A program made the translations under genes and the position numbers. Below, in pieces: positions 18,112 to 27,031 of a DNA stretch of 64,000 bases (its first letter is position 1; each line of letters opens with the position of its first letter). Location of the stretch: assembly GCF_004103715.1 (NCBI RefSeq), contig NZ_CP035282.1, forward strand, positions 1,540,673 through 1,604,672, given 5' to 3'. The stretch is from Acidilutibacter cellobiosedens. Its GTDB lineage: Bacteria; Bacillota; Clostridia; Tissierellales; Acidilutibacteraceae. The notes under the pieces were generated by a model. The model was not told the origin of the DNA. It saw only the letters and a list, made by a program, of their open reading frames with translations, and searched no databases.

Positions 18112-19908
18112 ATGAATAAACGGCAGGCAGATTTATTAAAAAAATTAATAGTTCAGGATGGTTATCAGCCGTTAAAGTATTTTTCCGATGCGTTTAACAT
18201 ATCGGTAAAAACAATTTCAAAGGATCTTGACGAAGTTGAAAATATTATTAATCCTATCGGAGTCTACATAGAGAGGAAACAAGGTTCCGGCATAATGCTG
18301 TATTATACTCCGTCTCAGCTGGAAAGGCTGAACATTATATTGAATGATGCAAAAGCTTTTGATGGGAATAAGGATTTGGAACATAGAAGAACTGAAATTT
18401 TATTGAATTTGCTCATCAATACAAATGAATACACTACAATTCAAAAACTTTCCGATAAATATATGGTAAGCAGGACGTCTATTAATAATGATTTAAATGA
18501 GATCCGGAAAAGCTTGGATAAATATAATTTAGAACTTTCAAGGACATTAAAAGGAACAAGGATATTAGGCAGTGAAATAAATATCAGAAAAGCCTGGGTA
18601 TTTACGATTCAAGAGTACGGAAAAATCAATCCTGATTATATTACGGAATATCAGAACATCCGTCATAAAGAACTTAATATTAATGAAATCAGCGGTATTT
18701 TAAATGTCAAATCCATTTCATTTTTTGAAAATTTGTTAAACGAATTGGAAAATAAATTGAAATTGGTGGTATATGAACCTTATTATACGAATTTGTTAAG
18801 CCATTTAGTGATCATGACAAAGAGAATAATTGATGGGAATTATATTGATGATAAAACAGGTAATAAGGATTCTATGCTATCAATAAGCAATGAACTATAT
18901 AATAGCGCTGTTTATTTGATTAAAGAAATAGAAAAGAAATTTGATATCAAAATTAACAAGGAAGAAGTAGCCTATATCTATAAATATTTAATATCAATAG
19001 GGCTAAGTTTTGATGATAATAAAAAAGACATTAGAGGATCGGATCCGTCATACATTCATTTTACCAAAGACCTGATAGATATTATATCGCAGATGTCAGA
19101 GGTGAACTATAATTTAAGAATTGGGTTATACAATAATTTATCATTACATATAAGATCTATGTTAAATAGAATAAGATATAATATCCAGATTAAAAATCCA
19201 TTGCTAAAAGATTTTTTAAAGGAATTTAAAGAAGATTTTTTTGTGGTGAAAATTGCTTGTTTCTTAATCTGTAAAAAGTATGGATTTAATATGATAAATG
19301 ATGATGAAGTGGCATATATTTTATCCTATTTTATATCCGAAGATGAAAAAATTGCCGAGGCTGTGAAAATAAAAACGGTAGTAATCTGTCACAGCGGATA
19401 CGGGACAAGTCAATTATTGGCTACGCGACTGAAAAATGCCTTTAACAATATTGAAATATCAGGGATAGTTTCATCCAATTCAATTAATAAGATTGATTTG
19501 AGTAAAGTAGATTTAATAGTTTCTACGGTGGATTTTGATATAAACCAGTCTTACCTAATGGTGTCTGCATTTTTAAATGAAATAGACAGAGAAAATATAA
19601 AAAATTATATAGAAAGTATATTGAGAAATAAAAGGAAATCGTTTTTGAAGGATGATATGAAGGAAATTTCAATAGAAACTATTGGTGAAAAGAATGATAT
19701 AAAGAGACCTAAGAAGTTCTTCATTGAGGAAAATTTAATTCATATAGAAGACAATACTTATGTATGTCTTACAGGTGACAGAAAAAATTCAATCAGAGAA
19801 TATTTACCTGAGAAAAATAGAGCGGAAAAGCACATAATCTTTATAAATTATTCTGATTATATTTATCTGTCAAAGGCTGTAAGGCTGTTGATAAGGAAAC
19901 GGTTATAG
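18112..19908 (+). CDS. PRD-containing transcriptional regulator (BglG/MtlR/LicR type)
   Basis: 598 residues. Two N-terminal winged-helix regions ('RQADLLKKLIVQDGYQPLKY', 'TTIQKLSDKYMVSRTSINND') are followed by two PTS-regulation domains (about 200-410). Next comes an EIIB-like domain with the phosphorylatable Cys in 'VVICHSGYGTSQLLATRLK' (about 425). The usual C-terminal EIIA domain is replaced by a short tail, while a free EIIA is encoded 11 bases downstream, so the two may act together. DNA-binding activators of this class sense PTS phosphorylation and turn on their own sugar operon. Confidence 0.9.
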   Translation: MNKRQADLLKKLIVQDGYQPLKYFSDAFNISVKTISKDLDEVENIINPIGVYIERKQGSGIMLYYTPSQLERLNIILNDAKAFDGNKDLEHRRTEILLNLLINTNEYTTIQKLSDKYMVSRTSINNDLNEIRKSLDKYNLELSRTLKGTRILGSEINIRKAWVFTIQEYGKINPDYITEYQNIRHKELNINEISGILNVKSISFFENLLNELENKLKLVVYEPYYTNLLSHLVIMTKRIIDGNYIDDKTGNKDSMLSISNELYNSAVYLIKEIEKKFDIKINKEEVAYIYKYLISIGLSFDDNKKDIRGSDPSYIHFTKDLIDIISQMSEVNYNLRIGLYNNLSLHIRSMLNRIRYNIQIKNPLLKDFLKEFKEDFFVVKIACFLICKKYGFNMINDDEVAYILSYFISEDEKIAEAVKIKTVVICHSGYGTSQLLATRLKNAFNNIEISGIVSSNSINKIDLSKVDLIVSTVDFDINQSYLMVSAFLNEIDRENIKNYIESILRNKRKSFLKDDMKEISIETIGEKNDIKRPKKFFIEENLIHIEDNTYVCLTGDRKNSIREYLPEKNRAEKHIIFINYSDYIYLSKAVRLLIRKRL

Positions 19909-19919
19909 GAGAGAAGATA

Positions 19920-20381
19920 ATGGAAGATGAAAATTTAATCAGTGAAGATAATATTCTTTTAAATATTAAACTGAATTCTAAAGAAGAAGTTATCAATAAG
20001 CTATCGGATCTTTTAGTGAATTCAAAAGCGGTTTCTGAAAAGGAAGGTTTTATAAAAGATATATATGAAAGGGAAAGCAGGGGTTTTACATATGCCGGAG
20101 ATTACTTGGCAATTCCTCATGGGTGGTCTGAATATGTAATAAAGCCGGCAATGGCCATTGCCAAAACAGATACTGCCTTTGCTTGGGATAAAGACGGTAA
20201 TTTGGTTAAATTAGTTATCATGTTTGTTATACCTGAAAATACCGAAATGGAAAACAACCTAAAAAAGATAGGAAAAATATTTTCGGCATTGGGAGATACA
20301 AAATTAGTGAAGAAGCTCTTAAAATTAAATACAAAAAAGGAAATAATTGAATTCATTTGTAGTATCACAAAAACAAATTGA
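19920..20381 (+). CDS. PTS fructose/mannitol-type EIIA (PTS_EIIA_2)
   Basis: 153 residues. The phosphohistidine motif is 'GDYLAIPHGWSEYVIKPAMA' (His about 64), with 'ERESRGFTYAGDYLAIPH' before it and 'VKLVIMFVIPE' after. It belongs to the fructose/nitrogen-regulatory EIIA family, not the lactose/cellobiose family of the EIIB and EIIC that follow, and a matching lactose-type EIIA exists at 24323. A regulatory rather than transport role, feeding phosphate to the PRD regulator encoded before it, is the likely reading. Confidence 0.9.
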   Translation: MEDENLISEDNILLNIKLNSKEEVINKLSDLLVNSKAVSEKEGFIKDIYERESRGFTYAGDYLAIPHGWSEYVIKPAMAIAKTDTAFAWDKDGNLVKLVIMFVIPENTEMENNLKKIGKIFSALGDTKLVKKLLKLNTKKEIIEFICSITKTN

Positions 20382-20468
20382 AATTAAAATATGGCAGTCA
20401 AATAAGCTTCGGGAAATCTATTAAAAGTTAGAAAGATATAAAATTTATAAATATGGAGGTTAACAATA

Positions 20469-20801
20469 ATGAAAAAAATATATTTGTTTTGTGACCAAGG
20501 GATGAGTACAAGTATGCTTGCCCAAAAGATGCAGGATATCGGAAGCGAGCATAATTTACCCTTGGAAGTAAAAGCATACTCAATTAAAATTTTAGAAAAG
20601 ATAATGGATGAAGAAAATCCCGATTGTGTATTGTTAGGTCCTCAGGTCAGGCATTTACTTGAAGATACTAAAAACAGGTTAAAGAATTATGACGTTCCCA
20701 TTGGAGTTATTGATTCCGCAGATTATGGGATGATGGATGGAGAAAAGATTTTAAAGAAATCAATACTGTTAATGAGAGAATATAAGGAGAAAGGAAAATA
20801 A
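20469..20801 (+). CDS. PTS lactose/cellobiose-family EIIB
   Basis: 110 residues with the phosphocysteine P-loop 'IYLFCDQGMSTSMLAQKMQ' (Cys 8), and 'PDCVLLGPQVRHLLED' further on. The length and motifs are those of CelA/ChbB. It passes phosphate from EIIA-Lac to the sugar in EIIC. GGAGGT precedes the ATG; the EIIC gene starts two bases after its stop. Confidence 0.95.
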   Translation: MKKIYLFCDQGMSTSMLAQKMQDIGSEHNLPLEVKAYSIKILEKIMDEENPDCVLLGPQVRHLLEDTKNRLKNYDVPIGVIDSADYGMMDGEKILKKSILLMREYKEKGK

Positions 20802-20803
20802 TA

Positions 20804-22141
20804 ATGTTTGACAAACTGGGAAAAGTTTTAATGCCTGTCGCGGACAAGTTAGGAAAAAATAAAATTTTAGTTGCCATACATAAGGGGTTTTTAATCTCAA
20901 CCCCGTTAATTGTTGTCGGCTCTGTATTTTTGTTAATAGCAAACTTTCCGATACCCGGCTGGTCAGAATTTTGGGCAGGAGTTTTCGGAAAAGGATGGGA
21001 ATCTCATTTTTCTGATATTGCGCGGGCAACTTTTGATATTATATCATTATTAACGGCAGTTGGTATAGGATATTCCTATGCCGGAGAAATAGGAGCGGAT
21101 AAAATACAAAGTGCAATGGTTTCGCTCGTGTCATTTATAATATTAATGCCTACAACAATTTCCGATAATGGTTTGGCATCCTTAAAGGCTATAAATTTTT
21201 CTTATACAGGTCCAAAGGGAATATTTCTTGCGATGATTGTCTCAATTTTATCTGTTCGGATATTTAAATGGGCATACGATAAGGGACATACAATAAAGAT
21301 GCCTCACGGAGTACCGCCTGCTGTTTTTGACTCTTTTAAAGCTTTAATACCAAGTGGTGTAGTAATATTTGTATTTTTTTTAGTGAGAATTTTATTTGAG
21401 TTTACGCCCTATGAATCCGTACATAATTTCATATACACTATATTGCAGGTTCCGCTAACAGGAGCCGTAGATAGTTTGGAAGCACAAATTATTTATATTG
21501 TGTCATGTTCTGTTTTTTGGTTATTCGGAATAAATGGTCCTTCAGTTGCAAACTCAGTTTTTTCGCCAATATTCGGGATTCTGTCGGTAGAAAATCTTGC
21601 GGCTTTCGAAGCTAAGATGACGCTGCCTCATATATATACGCAGCAATTTGTAGATTTATTTCAGACATTCGGAGGTTCAGGAAGTACTCTTTCTTTAGTT
21701 ATCCTTATGATGACGGTTTGTAAATCGCAAAGAATTAAGAAGTTGGGAAGGTTATCGATTGTACCAGGAATCTTTGGCATCAATGAGCCCATTATATTTG
21801 GACTGCCGATTGTATTGAATCCTATAATGGCTATACCCTTTATAGCGGTACCCTTGATGAATACCGTTTTGTCGGGGGTAGCATTTAAAACCGGGTTTTT
21901 ACCTTATACAAATGGAGTTGCATTATCATGGACGACACCTTTAGGTTTCTCGGGATACCTTTCAACCGGCAGTTTAAAAGCGGCTGTATTTCAAGTTATA
22001 TTGTTAATCTTGGGATGTGCGGTATATTATCCCTTTGTAAAGATATTAGACAGGAATTATCTGAAAGAAGAACATTCTCAAACTAAAAAAGATAAAACGG
22101 AGGATATTTCCTTTGACGACATATCCTTAGATGATATGTAA
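20804..22141 (+). CDS. PTS lactose/cellobiose-family EIIC permease
   Basis: 445 residues with about ten membrane helices and the family motifs 'KGFLISTPLIVVGSVFLL', 'MPHGVPPAVFDSFKALIP', 'GINGPSVANSVFSPIFG' and 'GIFGINEPIIFGLPIVLNP', which build the sugar site. Acidic tail at the C-terminus. Neighbouring enzymes suggest a substrate carrying an amino acid (a glycosyl-asparagine or glycopeptide) rather than cellobiose itself. Confidence 0.93.
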   Translation: MFDKLGKVLMPVADKLGKNKILVAIHKGFLISTPLIVVGSVFLLIANFPIPGWSEFWAGVFGKGWESHFSDIARATFDIISLLTAVGIGYSYAGEIGADKIQSAMVSLVSFIILMPTTISDNGLASLKAINFSYTGPKGIFLAMIVSILSVRIFKWAYDKGHTIKMPHGVPPAVFDSFKALIPSGVVIFVFFLVRILFEFTPYESVHNFIYTILQVPLTGAVDSLEAQIIYIVSCSVFWLFGINGPSVANSVFSPIFGILSVENLAAFEAKMTLPHIYTQQFVDLFQTFGGSGSTLSLVILMMTVCKSQRIKKLGRLSIVPGIFGINEPIIFGLPIVLNPIMAIPFIAVPLMNTVLSGVAFKTGFLPYTNGVALSWTTPLGFSGYLSTGSLKAAVFQVILLILGCAVYYPFVKILDRNYLKEEHSQTKKDKTEDISFDDISLDDM

Positions 22142-22174
22142 GAGAATAAAGTGATTTTTAACGGAGGCTGTATA

Positions 22175-23299
22175 ATGGAACAAATTTTGAACAATAAGAT
22201 TGACGAATACAAAGAAGAATTATTGAAATCCATCATAGAAGTTATCAATATACCAAGTATTAAAGGAGAAGCAAAAACAGATGCCCCTTTTGGAGAAAAT
22301 ATAAGGAATGCATTGATAAGGGCATTAGAGATAGCTGAAAATTTGGGGTTCAGAACGAAGAATTTGAATAATTGTATCGGATACGCTCAATATGGTGAAG
22401 GCGAAGATTATATAGGGATTTTAGGACATTTGGATGTGGTAGATGTAGGGGAAGGATGGAAGTTTCCGCCTTTCAGCGGACATATTGAAAACGGGAAAAT
22501 ATACGGCAGAGGTGTTTTGGACAATAAAGGCCCGATTATATCAGCTCTTTATGCATTATATGCCATTAAAGAATCGGGATTGAAAATTAATAAACCGGTG
22601 AGGATAATATTTGGTACCGATGAGGAAAGCGGCTTTAAGGATATTCCATATTATCTGAAAAAAGAAAAGCCGCCTATAATGGGTTTTACTCCGGATTGCA
22701 AATATCCCGTTGTCTATGGAGAAAGAGGAAGAGCAAATGTTCAATTTGAGGCGGATTATAACGATGAGAATTACGAGAAGATCGTCGGGAAATTTTTTGA
22801 CTTTTTAAACGGTTATATTTTATCCGGCAAGAATAATGGGGATAGGCTGGGTATTGATTTTAGTGATGGAGAATTTGGAACCATGGAGATGAGAAACTAT
22901 AATATCGGAATAAAACCATCTAAGTTATTATTTAAGCTTAGTTTGAGCTATCCGGCGGGAGTCAGTATTGATGAAATATTGAAAAGGATAAAGTCAAAGT
23001 TGAATAAAAATATAAAATTAAATCTTTTGGTGAATTATAATCCCGTTAAATTTGACAAAGATTCTTTTTTGGTTAAATCCCTGCAAAAGGCCTATGAGGA
23101 TATTACTGATTTAGATGGGACTCCCGTTACGACAACGGGAGGAACTTATGCAAAGATAATGCCCAATATAGTTCCTTTCGGACCTTCTTTTCCTGGACAA
23201 AAGGGAATTTCTCACAATCCCAATGAATATATGGATATAAGTGATATAGTATTAAACGGAAAGATATTTGCTCAGGCAATTTATAATTTGGCAAAATAA
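22175..23299 (+). CDS. M20 family dipeptidase (PepV/Sapep-like)
   Basis: 374 residues with the M20 zinc site in order: 'IGILGHLDVVDVGEGWKFPPF' (His-x-Asp), 'YGRGVLDNKGPIISALYAL' (bridging Asp), 'RIIFGTDEESGFKD' (catalytic Glu-Glu), then 'PDCKYPVVYGERG' and a late 'TTGGTYAKIMPNIVPFGPSFPG'. It is shorter than PepV (about 470) because the lid domain is reduced. ATG 22175 follows ACGGAGG. In this operon it may trim peptide from an imported glycopeptide. Confidence 0.85.
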   Translation: MEQILNNKIDEYKEELLKSIIEVINIPSIKGEAKTDAPFGENIRNALIRALEIAENLGFRTKNLNNCIGYAQYGEGEDYIGILGHLDVVDVGEGWKFPPFSGHIENGKIYGRGVLDNKGPIISALYALYAIKESGLKINKPVRIIFGTDEESGFKDIPYYLKKEKPPIMGFTPDCKYPVVYGERGRANVQFEADYNDENYEKIVGKFFDFLNGYILSGKNNGDRLGIDFSDGEFGTMEMRNYNIGIKPSKLLFKLSLSYPAGVSIDEILKRIKSKLNKNIKLNLLVNYNPVKFDKDSFLVKSLQKAYEDITDLDGTPVTTTGGTYAKIMPNIVPFGPSFPGQKGISHNPNEYMDISDIVLNGKIFAQAIYNLAK

Positions 23300-23325
23300 A
23301 AACAGATAAAAAGGGAGGGTAAAAT

Positions 23326-24285
23326 ATGAGTTGGGCAATTATAGGTACATGGAGAATGGCCTTGGAAGGCATTGAAAAGGCAGCGGAATTGCTGGTGAAT
23401 AGAGGAAATTCAGGAGATGCTGTTGAAACAGCCATAAAGATGGTAGAGGATTTTCCATATTATAAATCCGTTGGATACGGCGGCCTTCCTAATGAAAATG
23501 GGGAAGTAGAATTGGATGCCGCTTTTATGAACGGTGACACTTTGTCTATTGGTGCGGTAGGCGGAATTAAGAATTTTAAAAATCCCATAAGTATAGCCAA
23601 AAAATTAAGTAAAGAAGAATTTAACTGTTTTCTGATAGGGCAAGGGGCAGAAGAGTATGCCGATAAAAATGGCTTTGAAAGAAAGAACATGCTTACTGAC
23701 AGAGCTATTATTCATTATAAGAACAGATTGAAAGAAACAGCAGACAAAAGGTTAACTCCCTATAAGGGACATGATACTGTAGGAATTGTTTCTCTGGATT
23801 TAAATGATTCTATGGCCTGCGGAACATCTACAAGTGGTTTGTTCATGAAAAAAAGAGGAAGATTGGGGGATTCCCCCTTGGTAGGTTCAGGTTTTTATGT
23901 GGACAGTGAAATAGGAGGAGCAGTGGCTACAGGATTAGGAGAAGATATAATGAAAGGCTGTATTTCTTATGAAATTGTGAGGCTGATGGGGGAAGGCTGC
24001 AGTCCTCAAGAGGCTGCAGATAAGGCTGTATTTAAACTTAATAATATACTTGTCGACAGAAGAAAAAAATCTGGAGATATTTCTGTGGTATGTATTAATA
24101 ATAGAGGAGAATTTGGTGCAGCGACTAATGCTGAAGGATTTTCTTTTGTGGTAGCTACCGAAAAATTGTCGCTGACTGCTTATGTATGTTCAGTTAAGGA
24201 TAATAAAACAATTTATGAAGTTGCAACCGAAGAATGGATGGATAACTATATGAAAAAAAGGACAGCTCCTTTAAAATTAAAATAA
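23326..24285 (+). CDS. N4-(beta-N-acetylglucosaminyl)-L-asparaginase (Ntn-hydrolase)
   Basis: 319 residues, no signal peptide, therefore cytoplasmic. The autocleavage and nucleophile motif is 'GHDTVGIVSLD' (Thr about 147), followed by 'CGTSTSGLFMKKRGRLGDSPLVG' and 'GGAVATGLGEDIMKGC', the substrate-binding signature of glycosylasparaginases. These enzymes split the GlcNAc-Asn bond, giving aspartate and the amino-sugar. Encoded inside a PTS operon, it would act on an imported, phosphorylated glycosyl-asparagine. Good ribosome site (GGGAGGG). Confidence 0.88.
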   Translation: MSWAIIGTWRMALEGIEKAAELLVNRGNSGDAVETAIKMVEDFPYYKSVGYGGLPNENGEVELDAAFMNGDTLSIGAVGGIKNFKNPISIAKKLSKEEFNCFLIGQGAEEYADKNGFERKNMLTDRAIIHYKNRLKETADKRLTPYKGHDTVGIVSLDLNDSMACGTSTSGLFMKKRGRLGDSPLVGSGFYVDSEIGGAVATGLGEDIMKGCISYEIVRLMGEGCSPQEAADKAVFKLNNILVDRRKKSGDISVVCINNRGEFGAATNAEGFSFVVATEKLSLTAYVCSVKDNKTIYEVATEEWMDNYMKKRTAPLKLK

Positions 24286-24322
24286 AAATATAATAATAGG
24301 ATATAGAAAGACGGTGGAATTT

Positions 24323-24640
24323 ATGGAAGGTATGGAATTATTAAATTTTCAAATAATAAGTAATGTCGGAGATGCAAAATCATTTTTATTTGAGGCTTTA
24401 AAAGCAGCAAGGGAAGAAAAATTTAAAGAAGCAGAAAAATTTATTGAAAATGCAGATGAATCCTTATTAAAGGCGCACGAGATACATATAAAATTATTAA
24501 ATCAGGAAACCCAGGGCAAGCCCATTGATATATCTCTCCTGCTGATGCATGCTGAAGATCAAATGATGTCAACTGAACTGTTAAGGGATATTACAAATGA
24601 AATGTTATTGGTTCATAAAAAATATTCTAATAAAATTTAA
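24323..24640 (+). CDS. PTS lactose/cellobiose-family EIIA
   Basis: 105 residues, mostly helical. 'FQIISNVGDAKSFLFEALKAA' and the phosphohistidine motif 'LLMHAEDQMMST' identify the LacF/CelC family. It is the phosphate donor for the EIIB at 20469 and closes the operon, four genes away from it. ATG 24323 has a GGTGG site close by; GTG 24314 is also in frame. Confidence 0.92.
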   Translation: MEGMELLNFQIISNVGDAKSFLFEALKAAREEKFKEAEKFIENADESLLKAHEIHIKLLNQETQGKPIDISLLLMHAEDQMMSTELLRDITNEMLLVHKKYSNKI

Positions 24641-24645
24641 ACACG

Positions 24646-24686
24646 AGATCACCTTGCGATTAGGTTACGTACAAGGTGATTTTTTA
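24646..24686 (+). terminator. Rho-independent terminator of the PTS operon
   Basis: 'ATCACCTTG' (24648-24656) pairs with 'CAAGGTGAT' (24672-24680), followed by six T. Confidence 0.9.
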
Positions 24687-24793
24687 TCTTAAAGAGCTGA
24701 ATATGATAAGTACAGATTAACTTAAAAAGATAAGGGGTATAAGAGACATAACAAGAGTAGATATTATAATGATTATGTAGAGGGGATGACTTT

Positions 24794-26503
24794 ATGGATT
24801 TTAAATTAACACCAAGACAAGAGAATTTAAAGAATAAAATTCGTAAATTTGCGGAAGAAAAAATCGAACCTATTGCTTTTCAGCTCGATACAGATAATGC
24901 TTTTCCAGAGGACATTGTTAAAGAATTAGGTAAAATGTCTGTAATGGGCCTTCCTTATCCGAAAGAATACGGAGGAGCCGGTGAAGATTTTTTGAGTTAT
25001 ATTTTGGCTGTAGAAGAATTGTCCCGTATAGATGCGGGTATGGGAGTAATTTTATCCGCCCATGTATCATTAGGTTCCTGGCCTATTATGGAATTTGGAA
25101 CGGAAGTTCAAAAGAAAAAGTATTTGAAACCTTTAGCCTCTGGAGAAAAAATAGGTGCTTTCGGGCTGACGGAAACAAATGCAGGCAGCGATGCCGGGGA
25201 AACTGAAACAACGGCTGTCTTGAATGGCGATTATTATATATTGAACGGTTCTAAAGTATTTATTACAAATGCGGACTATGCAGACACATATATTGTCTTT
25301 GCTTCTACTGCTCCGGAAATGAAAACTAAGGGGATCAGCGCATTTATTGTAGAAAAAGGTTGGGACGGATTTACCTTTGGCGTTCATTATAATAAAATGG
25401 GTATCCGATCTTCTGCTACAGCTGAACTGATTTTCAACAATGTAAGGGTACCTAAGGAAAATTTGTTGGGCGAGGAAGGCCAGGGATTTAAAATTGCCAT
25501 GAAGACTTTGGAAGGAGGACGTATAGGGATTGCTTCCCAAGCCTTGGGCATTGCTCAAGGAGCTTATGAGAAAGCTCTGAATTATTCGAAAGAAAGAGTT
25601 CAGTTTGGGAAGCCTATTTGCAGACAGCAGGCAATTGCATTTAAACTTGCGGACATGGCGACTAAAATTCGTGCAGCACGTTTTATGGTATACAGCGCTG
25701 CGGAAAGAAAGCAGAATCGTGAATCTTATGGTACGGAAGCCGCAATGGCAAAACAGTATGCATCGGATATTTGCCTTGAAGTAGTAAATGATGCGGTTCA
25801 GATTTTCGGCGGCTCCGGATATATAAAGGGCTTTGCCGTGGAGCGTATGTACAGGGATGCAAAGATTTGTACAATATATGAAGGGACTAATGAAATACAG
25901 AGGTTAATCATTTCCAATGATATTTTGGGCAAACCTAAAACTTCCGCCGAAAAAACTCCGAATAAAGATGATTCGGTTTCGGTTACCCCAAAGCCTTCTA
26001 AACCATTGACGGGAAACCGTAAGGGCATATTAATTCAAAATGGAACTGCGGAAGAAAAAGTTCACGAATTATTGAAAGCCGTCGGGAAAGACAATATGAT
26101 TTCTAAAAGAGATGATGTTGATTTATACGACAGTATAGGAAGTGCGGACGTAGTGTGCAGCATAGGATTGGGACTGTCATCCGAGAAAGATTTACCTATA
26201 ATAACTAATTTGACTAAAGCCATGAACGCGGTCATAGGATGTTCAAGACCTTTTGCCGAAGAAAGAAAATGGCTCCCTCTTGATAGATTCGTCGGCATAT
26301 CAGGTCAGAAATTCCATGGTTCCTTATATATTGCGATAGGTATATCGGGCCAGATTCAACATCTTCGCGGGATTCAAGATGCAGGGACAATCGTCGCGAT
26401 TAATATTGATCCCAACGCTCCTATTTTTAAAAACGCGGATTACGGCATTGTCGGTGATTTATACGAAATCGTTCCTGCTCTTACAGAAATGCTGAATAAA
26501 TAA
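24794..26503 (+). CDS. Acyl-CoA dehydrogenase fused to an EtfA C-terminal (FAD) domain
   Basis: 569 residues in two parts. Residues 1-380 are a complete acyl-CoA dehydrogenase: 'FGLTETNAGSDAGETETTA' and 'FITNADYADTYIVFA' for FAD, 'ERVQFGKPICRQQAIAFKLADM', 'QIFGGSGYIKGFAVERMYRDAKICTIYEGTNEIQ' with the catalytic Glu in YEGTNE. A Pro/Lys/Ser linker (about 381-410) leads to the FAD-binding C-terminal domain of electron-transfer-flavoprotein alpha: 'VGCSRPFAEERKWLP', 'VGISGQKFHGSLYIAIGISG', 'NIDPNAPIFKNADYGIVGD'. The N-terminal ETF-alpha part and any ETF-beta are missing. The enzyme thus carries its own electron exit. Single gene; two weak hairpins follow (26505-26560). Confidence 0.88.
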   Translation: MDFKLTPRQENLKNKIRKFAEEKIEPIAFQLDTDNAFPEDIVKELGKMSVMGLPYPKEYGGAGEDFLSYILAVEELSRIDAGMGVILSAHVSLGSWPIMEFGTEVQKKKYLKPLASGEKIGAFGLTETNAGSDAGETETTAVLNGDYYILNGSKVFITNADYADTYIVFASTAPEMKTKGISAFIVEKGWDGFTFGVHYNKMGIRSSATAELIFNNVRVPKENLLGEEGQGFKIAMKTLEGGRIGIASQALGIAQGAYEKALNYSKERVQFGKPICRQQAIAFKLADMATKIRAARFMVYSAAERKQNRESYGTEAAMAKQYASDICLEVVNDAVQIFGGSGYIKGFAVERMYRDAKICTIYEGTNEIQRLIISNDILGKPKTSAEKTPNKDDSVSVTPKPSKPLTGNRKGILIQNGTAEEKVHELLKAVGKDNMISKRDDVDLYDSIGSADVVCSIGLGLSSEKDLPIITNLTKAMNAVIGCSRPFAEERKWLPLDRFVGISGQKFHGSLYIAIGISGQIQHLRGIQDAGTIVAINIDPNAPIFKNADYGIVGDLYEIVPALTEMLNK

Positions 26504-26679
26504 GTATAAAAGAATATTGCCTTCTTTCTTTTATAACCCATAGGAAAGTTAAGCTTTCCTTGATATATACTTTCAATAAATGGATTTTAAAGAAAGCTTC
26601 CTTAGAAATTTTTTATAAAATGGATATAATATGGTATAATCAATATATAGAATAAAAGAAAAAAAGGAAGTGAAAATGT

Positions 26680-26937
26680 ATGAATATAAGTACAGTTGTA
26701 AATCTTCCGCAGGAAATAGTATTGACATTAAGGCAAAGCAGTGAAGATATTGTTGTTGAAATGAAAAGAGCATTGGCAGTGAAATATTATCAGGAACAGA
26801 GGCTGTCTTTAGGGCAATGTGCCGAACTTGCCGAAATGAACAAAGAGGATTTTATAGAGTATCTTTCAAAGCAGCATATATCAATATTCAGATTTGAATC
26901 AGAAGATGAAATTTCGGAGGATATGAAAAATGCGTAA
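26680..26937 (+). CDS. UPF0175 family antitoxin
   Basis: 85 residues: 'VNLPQEIVLTLRQSSEDIVVEMKRALAVKYYQEQRLSLGQCAELA' then 'MNKEDFIEYLSKQHISIFRFESEDEISEDMKN'. This is the UPF0175 pattern, a DNA-binding antitoxin that pairs with PIN-domain toxins of the DUF3368 type. The toxin gene overlaps its 3' end by eight bases but is cut short. Confidence 0.85.
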   Translation: MNISTVVNLPQEIVLTLRQSSEDIVVEMKRALAVKYYQEQRLSLGQCAELAEMNKEDFIEYLSKQHISIFRFESEDEISEDMKNA

Positions 26938-27031
26938 AGTTGTAGTAAATTCTACTCCGTTGATATCCTTGTATAAGATAAACAAATTGAATCTTTTAAA
27001 GGAGATTTATGGAAGTATATATGTTCCTTAA
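26930..27031 (+). pseudogene. PIN-domain toxin (DUF3368), truncated after 33 residues by an IS remnant
   Basis: Reads 'MRKVVVNSTPLISLYKINKLNLLKEIYGSIYVP' (split here as MRKVVVNSTPLISL and the rest) and stops where the IS sequence begins. It is the first strand and helix of the PIN nuclease, including the place of the first acidic/polar active-site residue; the three other acidic residues are gone. The toxin must be dead, leaving an orphan antitoxin upstream. Confidence 0.8.
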
